This document shows positions 5,963 to 8,527 of a DNA stretch of 8,527 bases, in pieces. The translations under genes were made by a program, and so were the position numbers. The notes under the pieces were generated by a model. That model made no database searches. It saw only the letters and a list, made by a program, of their open reading frames with translations, and was not told the DNA's origin. Origin of the DNA: Deltaproteobacteria bacterium (GTDB lineage: Bacteria; Desulfobacterota; Desulfarculia; Adiutricales; Adiutricaceae); contig JAIRZX010000088.1 of assembly GCA_031267005.1 (NCBI GenBank), positions 1 through 8,527 on the forward strand, given 5' to 3'. The first letter of the stretch is position 1. Every line of letters begins with the position of its first letter.

Positions 5963-7738
5963 TCAGGGACCGGTGGGGCCGTTAGCGTTAGCGTCATCGG
6001 TGTCGACGAAGCGCGCATCCACCTGTGTTCTGCCGCGTACTGCCACGGCGAGGCAAATTGTTTCGCGTCGGGCGGCCCTGTAGGGTCCGGCGTAGTCCAT
6101 GCGTCTAATTTGCTCTTCGGCCCTGTCGAGGGCGGTGGAAAGCTCCTTCTCCTTTGCCTTCCTTTTCGCCAGCTTCCGGTCTTCTTTGGTTCCCCCGGCG
6201 GCCTTTTTTCTTGTTTTCCGCCGATAGCTGTATTTCAGCTCGATTACCACGCAGGCCTCGTTACGGAGGAACAAAGTGATGTCTGGCCGTCCCTCCCCTC
6301 CGGAAGGTTCGCTCAGGATGAAAAACCCTGCGGACAAAAGAGAGGCGTGGAGTATCGCGTGATAAATTTTTTCGGCGTCAGGGCGCTTCGCGGGAGCATC
6401 CGGTTGTTCGGCTTGCTTGGCTGCCGGGTGCTGAAGGTAGGAGATTGAGACTAACAGGTTATGCAACATCCTGACAACTTCTTTAGAGTTCTTTTGCAAC
6501 AGGGCGTTCGGAAGATTTTCCGATAAATCGCTGACATATTTATTGTCTAGTTTGAAAATATCATTGAAGACGACAGATTTTAAGTCTAACCCTACTTCAG
6601 TGTTTGGAATTTTGAACGTGTATGCCCTTTCCAGTGTTGAAATATTATTCACAAGTCTTGGTATATCGATTGCTTTATCGATTGTCAAATAACAGCTGTG
6701 GAACAGAACCGGTACTGGGGCAACGCCATAAAGATCTGATTGCGTGATTTGCTGCTCAGGATAGACGGTCAAGCCAGGCTCGCTGAAGTCCAGTATTTTA
6801 TCCCTAAACAGAGAGGATAGCAAAGACGGTTTTCCAGGTAACGGCCAATACGAGCCCAGAATATTTTTGGAAAAAAACCTGATGATAGAGTACGGGTTAA
6901 GAACATTTTCTGTTCCGAGCCAGTTGTAGCCGTCGTACCATTCCAGTATTTTGGCTTTCAGAGCGCCTACGTCGGCGTCGGGAGGGAGTTGTCCGTTGGC
7001 TTTCAGTTTCCCGAGCGTCGCCTCGAACCTGTTTTCGAAAAGAACGCCAAATTCTTTAAGGGTGAAACCGCAAATTCCCGCGAATTTCTCGTCAAGCGAA
7101 ATGTCTATAAAATTGTTGGCGCCGGAGTCAACGGCGGTCACGGCGAACCTGGTTATGCCCGTGACGAAAGCGAAGCGGACGTGTCTAAGGTTCTTTTTAA
7201 TTGATCTGTAAAAATCATGCAGGACATTCCGGCAAGCCAAGGCGAGGTTCCTGTCCGATATATGATCGGTCACCGGAGCGTCGTACTCGTCCACCAGGAT
7301 GACGGAACCGACACCGTGCTTTTTTTCGAGGCCTTTCAAAAGTTGCCCCAGAATCTCGTCGTAAGAATCCCTGGTTATGGACACGTCATGCTCGGCGCCC
7401 ATATCCTTCAAATCTCTCTCGAGCTTTTCTGCAAGGTCGTCAGGAGTGGATATCTTGGCGTAGGCCATGTTGAACATCAGGACCGGGTGCCGTTCGAAGC
7501 CGTAGCCGCTTTGGGAGCCGATCCACAGGTCCTTGAAGAGTTCCCGGTCGCCTTGGAACAGCTCCGATATGGTGTCCAGCAAAAGCGTCTTGCCGAAGCG
7601 CCTGGGCCGCGACAGGAAACAGCATTTTGAAACTTTTAGAATTTCGTGGATATATTCGGTCTTGTCGGCATAAAGCTGGTTGTTGAGAATGATTTCCTTA
7701 AATGTCGGATCGCCTTGAGGCAGATCTTTCTGTTCCAT
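5963..7738 (-). CDS. AAA-ATPase-like protein with C-terminal PD-(D/E)XK nuclease domain
   Basis: This 591-residue protein has the layout of the AAA-ATPase-like family joined to a DUF1703-type nuclease fold. It begins with the typical LYADKTEYI (22-30). Then come the unusual Walker A SRPRRFGKT (43-51), Walker B VILVDEYD (146-153, Asp150 and Glu151) and the sensor-like VTGITRF (192-198). The C-terminal part has the nuclease core: Glu477, Asp486 in GRPDITLF, then Glu500 and Lys502 in IELKYS, and a helix with EEQI (541-544). The key residues look intact, so ATP binding and metal-dependent nuclease chemistry are plausible; the family's cellular role is not established. A Lys/Arg-rich stretch (about 505-535) is inserted after the ELK core. 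I chose ATG at 7738, with AGGGG 7 nt upstream, over the in-frame ATG at 7855, which has a poor ribosome site and falls inside a candidate -10 box. The middle is much more AT-rich than the neighbours, suggesting transfer. Confidence 0.9.
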   Translation of the reverse strand: MEQKDLPQGDPTFKEIILNNQLYADKTEYIHEILKVSKCCFLSRPRRFGKTLLLDTISELFQGDRELFKDLWIGSQSGYGFERHPVLMFNMAYAKISTPDDLAEKLERDLKDMGAEHDVSITRDSYDEILGQLLKGLEKKHGVGSVILVDEYDAPVTDHISDRNLALACRNVLHDFYRSIKKNLRHVRFAFVTGITRFAVTAVDSGANNFIDISLDEKFAGICGFTLKEFGVLFENRFEATLGKLKANGQLPPDADVGALKAKILEWYDGYNWLGTENVLNPYSIIRFFSKNILGSYWPLPGKPSLLSSLFRDKILDFSEPGLTVYPEQQITQSDLYGVAPVPVLFHSCYLTIDKAIDIPRLVNNISTLERAYTFKIPNTEVGLDLKSVVFNDIFKLDNKYVSDLSENLPNALLQKNSKEVVRMLHNLLVSISYLQHPAAKQAEQPDAPAKRPDAEKIYHAILHASLLSAGFFILSEPSGGEGRPDITLFLRNEACVVIELKYSYRRKTRKKAAGGTKEDRKLAKRKAKEKELSTALDRAEEQIRRMDYAGPYRAARRETICLAVAVRGRTQVDARFVDTDDANANGPTGP

Positions 7739-7745
7739 GTTCTTT

Positions 7746-7794
7746 CCCCTTGAGGCCTGACGCTTAAAGGTCCGGAAACTCTGCCCGTCAGGGG
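7746..7794 (-). promoter_or_regulatory. Ribosome binding site and overlapping leader hairpin of the AAA gene
   Basis: On the minus strand AGGGG (7750-7746) lies 7 nt before the ATG. Upstream, a 7-bp perfect dyad (CCTGACG at 7792-7786, CGTCAGG at 7762-7756) can form. The segment CCCCT at 7794-7790 overlaps that dyad and is exactly complementary to AGGGG. The two pairings exclude each other, so this could be a simple translational switch. The site itself is well supported; the switch is inference. Confidence 0.45.
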
Positions 7795-7850
7795 AGCCGT
7801 TTCGCTCGTACGCGTAAGCGTCGGCTGGCGCACTTCGACCGTCAATATTT

Positions 7851-7880
7851 ACCATACCATAATCCGGCCTTAAAAACCAA
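7851..7880 (-). promoter_or_regulatory. Candidate extended -10 promoter of the AAA gene
   Basis: On the minus strand TTGGTT (7880-7875) and TATGGT (7856-7851) are 18 bp apart. TGG directly before the -10 box fits the TGn extended -10 pattern. Transcription would start near 7844, leaving a leader of about 105 nt. The -35 box is weak. Confidence 0.35.
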
Positions 7881-8402
7881 TCTGGGTTTCTGTAATGGTT
7901 AAACGTTTGGCATGGTTTATGATTTATGTATTACGCCGCCATGCCCGGAAAATTCGGCTTCTTCGCGATTGCAAGCGGGGCCGCCAAGAGAGTCAAATCA
8001 AGCTGGGCGCGCCTAGCGGCATTTTATGCCATAAGCCCTGCGTCAGTCCGCCCGTTGCGGATTTGGCCGCACATCCGCCTGCCTTCTTGCCGTAAAGTTT
8101 CTGCGAGCGAGTCGCGGACTTGTCGCCTGAAACGTCCCCATCCGGAGGATCGAGCCCGCTTGCCACCGTCAGGCCGCATGGCCCGGGAGAAAGTCCCAAG
8201 GCTAGGGAGGCCATGGAGCTTATGGTTGCGTCGGGGCGGACGCTTTTCCAGGCTCTCAGGCATTCCGTGAAGGAGGGGCTTCCGGCTCCCCCAAACAGCA
8301 GGATGAGGGGGGAGAGCCGGGCGCCGGAAACCACTCCCGTGAAAGGACACGCCGGAAGCCCGGACGTCCGCCCCGCAGGCCTTCCTGCCCGGTTTGCGGC
8401 CC
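7881..8402. other. Stretch without a convincing gene, rich in inverted repeats on its right
   Basis: Short open frames exist on both strands, but they lack codon-position bias and good ribosome sites. The best is on the plus strand, open from 8096 with stop at 8423-8425; it encodes a helical-looking stretch near 8213-8285 but shows no G/C excess at third positions. I recognise nothing in it; a decayed gene is possible. The right part, 8276-8390, holds several dyads, listed separately. Confidence 0.5.
8276..8361. repeat. 11-bp inverted repeat enclosing a second hairpin
   Basis: GGGCTTCCGGC (8276-8286) and GCCGGAAGCCC (8351-8361) are perfect complements 64 nt apart. An alternative hairpin, overlapping the left arm, pairs GGCTCCCCC (8284-8292) with 8307-8318 through nine pairs and one bulged A. 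A 10-bp palindrome, CGGACGTCCG (8361-8370), follows at once. The structures could belong to a folded RNA or to an element end; I cannot tell which. Confidence 0.5.
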
Positions 8403-8432
8403 TAGTTTCAATACTCCTAACTTAAGGATTCC

Positions 8433-8527
8433 TCATTTTTTTATTTTTGGTTGGGACTTCTCGCATATGTTTATGGGTTGCTCTTTTCGTCTAAGAGGAT
8501 AGTTGCTCATCTTACGATTTACACCAC
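8433..8527 (-). CDS. Possible 3' end of a gene continuing past the right edge
   Basis: A minus-strand frame is open from the right edge for 31 codons including its stop at 8433-8435. Its last residues are Lys-rich (KSQPKIKK). The DNA is AT-rich, unlike the neighbouring stretch. It could be the tail of a transferred gene or chance; an internal ATG at 8510 would give only 25 residues and has no good ribosome site. Confidence 0.2.
   Translation of the reverse strand, partial: GVNRKMSNYPLRRKEQPINICEKSQPKIKK

Noticed and set aside
7853..7855. ATG at 7855 as the start of the AAA protein
   Set aside because: The extra 39 residues are unlike the family N-terminus, the ribosome site is poor, and the codon falls within a candidate -10 box; ATG at 7738 fits better.
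5685..8409. Transposon with 11-bp terminal inverted repeats (GAAACTAGGGC at 5685, its complement ending at 8409) around the AAA gene
   Set aside because: An 11-bp match is expected several times by chance in a window this size, the flanks show no target duplication, and no transposase is present.
8405..8440. CRISPR array
   Set aside because: A single repeat-like end is present. A second copy would be expected within about 75 bases on one side, and neither 8330-8400 nor 8470-8527 has one.

Overview
The window is bacterial, with two halves of different character. The left part (about 1-4690) is very GC-rich (49 of the first 60 bases are G or C). It favours AGG for Arg and, unusually for such DNA, often uses ATA for Ile; starts include TTG with good Shine-Dalgarno sites. 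Right of about 5960 the composition is mixed and falls to about 36% GC in 6481-6600. The codon habits and the AAA/PD-(D/E)XK family member recall host-associated Synergistota or deltaproteobacteria, but this is a weak guess; the window holds no marker gene.

Layout. (1) 2-4474, plus strand: the 3' part of a nonribosomal peptide synthetase gene (end of a condensation domain, adenylation domain, carrier domain, terminal thioesterase), then after 54 bp a stand-alone type II thioesterase. (2) 4475-4616: a purine-rich, G-quadruplex-prone tract between convergent genes. (3) 4617-5337, minus strand: a complete small unit with promoter, Shine-Dalgarno site, a 172-codon gene of unknown function rich in Trp, and an intrinsic terminator. 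(4) 5338-5962: no recognisable gene, several hairpins. (5) 5963-7880, minus strand: a 591-residue AAA-ATPase/PD-(D/E)XK nuclease-fold protein with a candidate promoter and a leader that may fold over its ribosome binding site. (6) 7881-8402: no convincing gene, several inverted repeats. (7) 8403-8527: AT-rich, perhaps the 3' tail of another minus-strand gene.

The most notable observation is that the last NRPS module looks catalytically dead. Its adenylation domain has lost the P-loop Lys, the A7 and A8 Asp and the A10 Lys. Its thioesterase has lost the nucleophile Ser and the catalytic His. Yet the frame stays open for about 3.5 kb, the domains stay in order, and the carrier Ser is kept. The adjacent type II thioesterase has a full Ser-Asp-His triad. 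One reading, an inference only, is that loading and release of this module are done by partners acting in trans.
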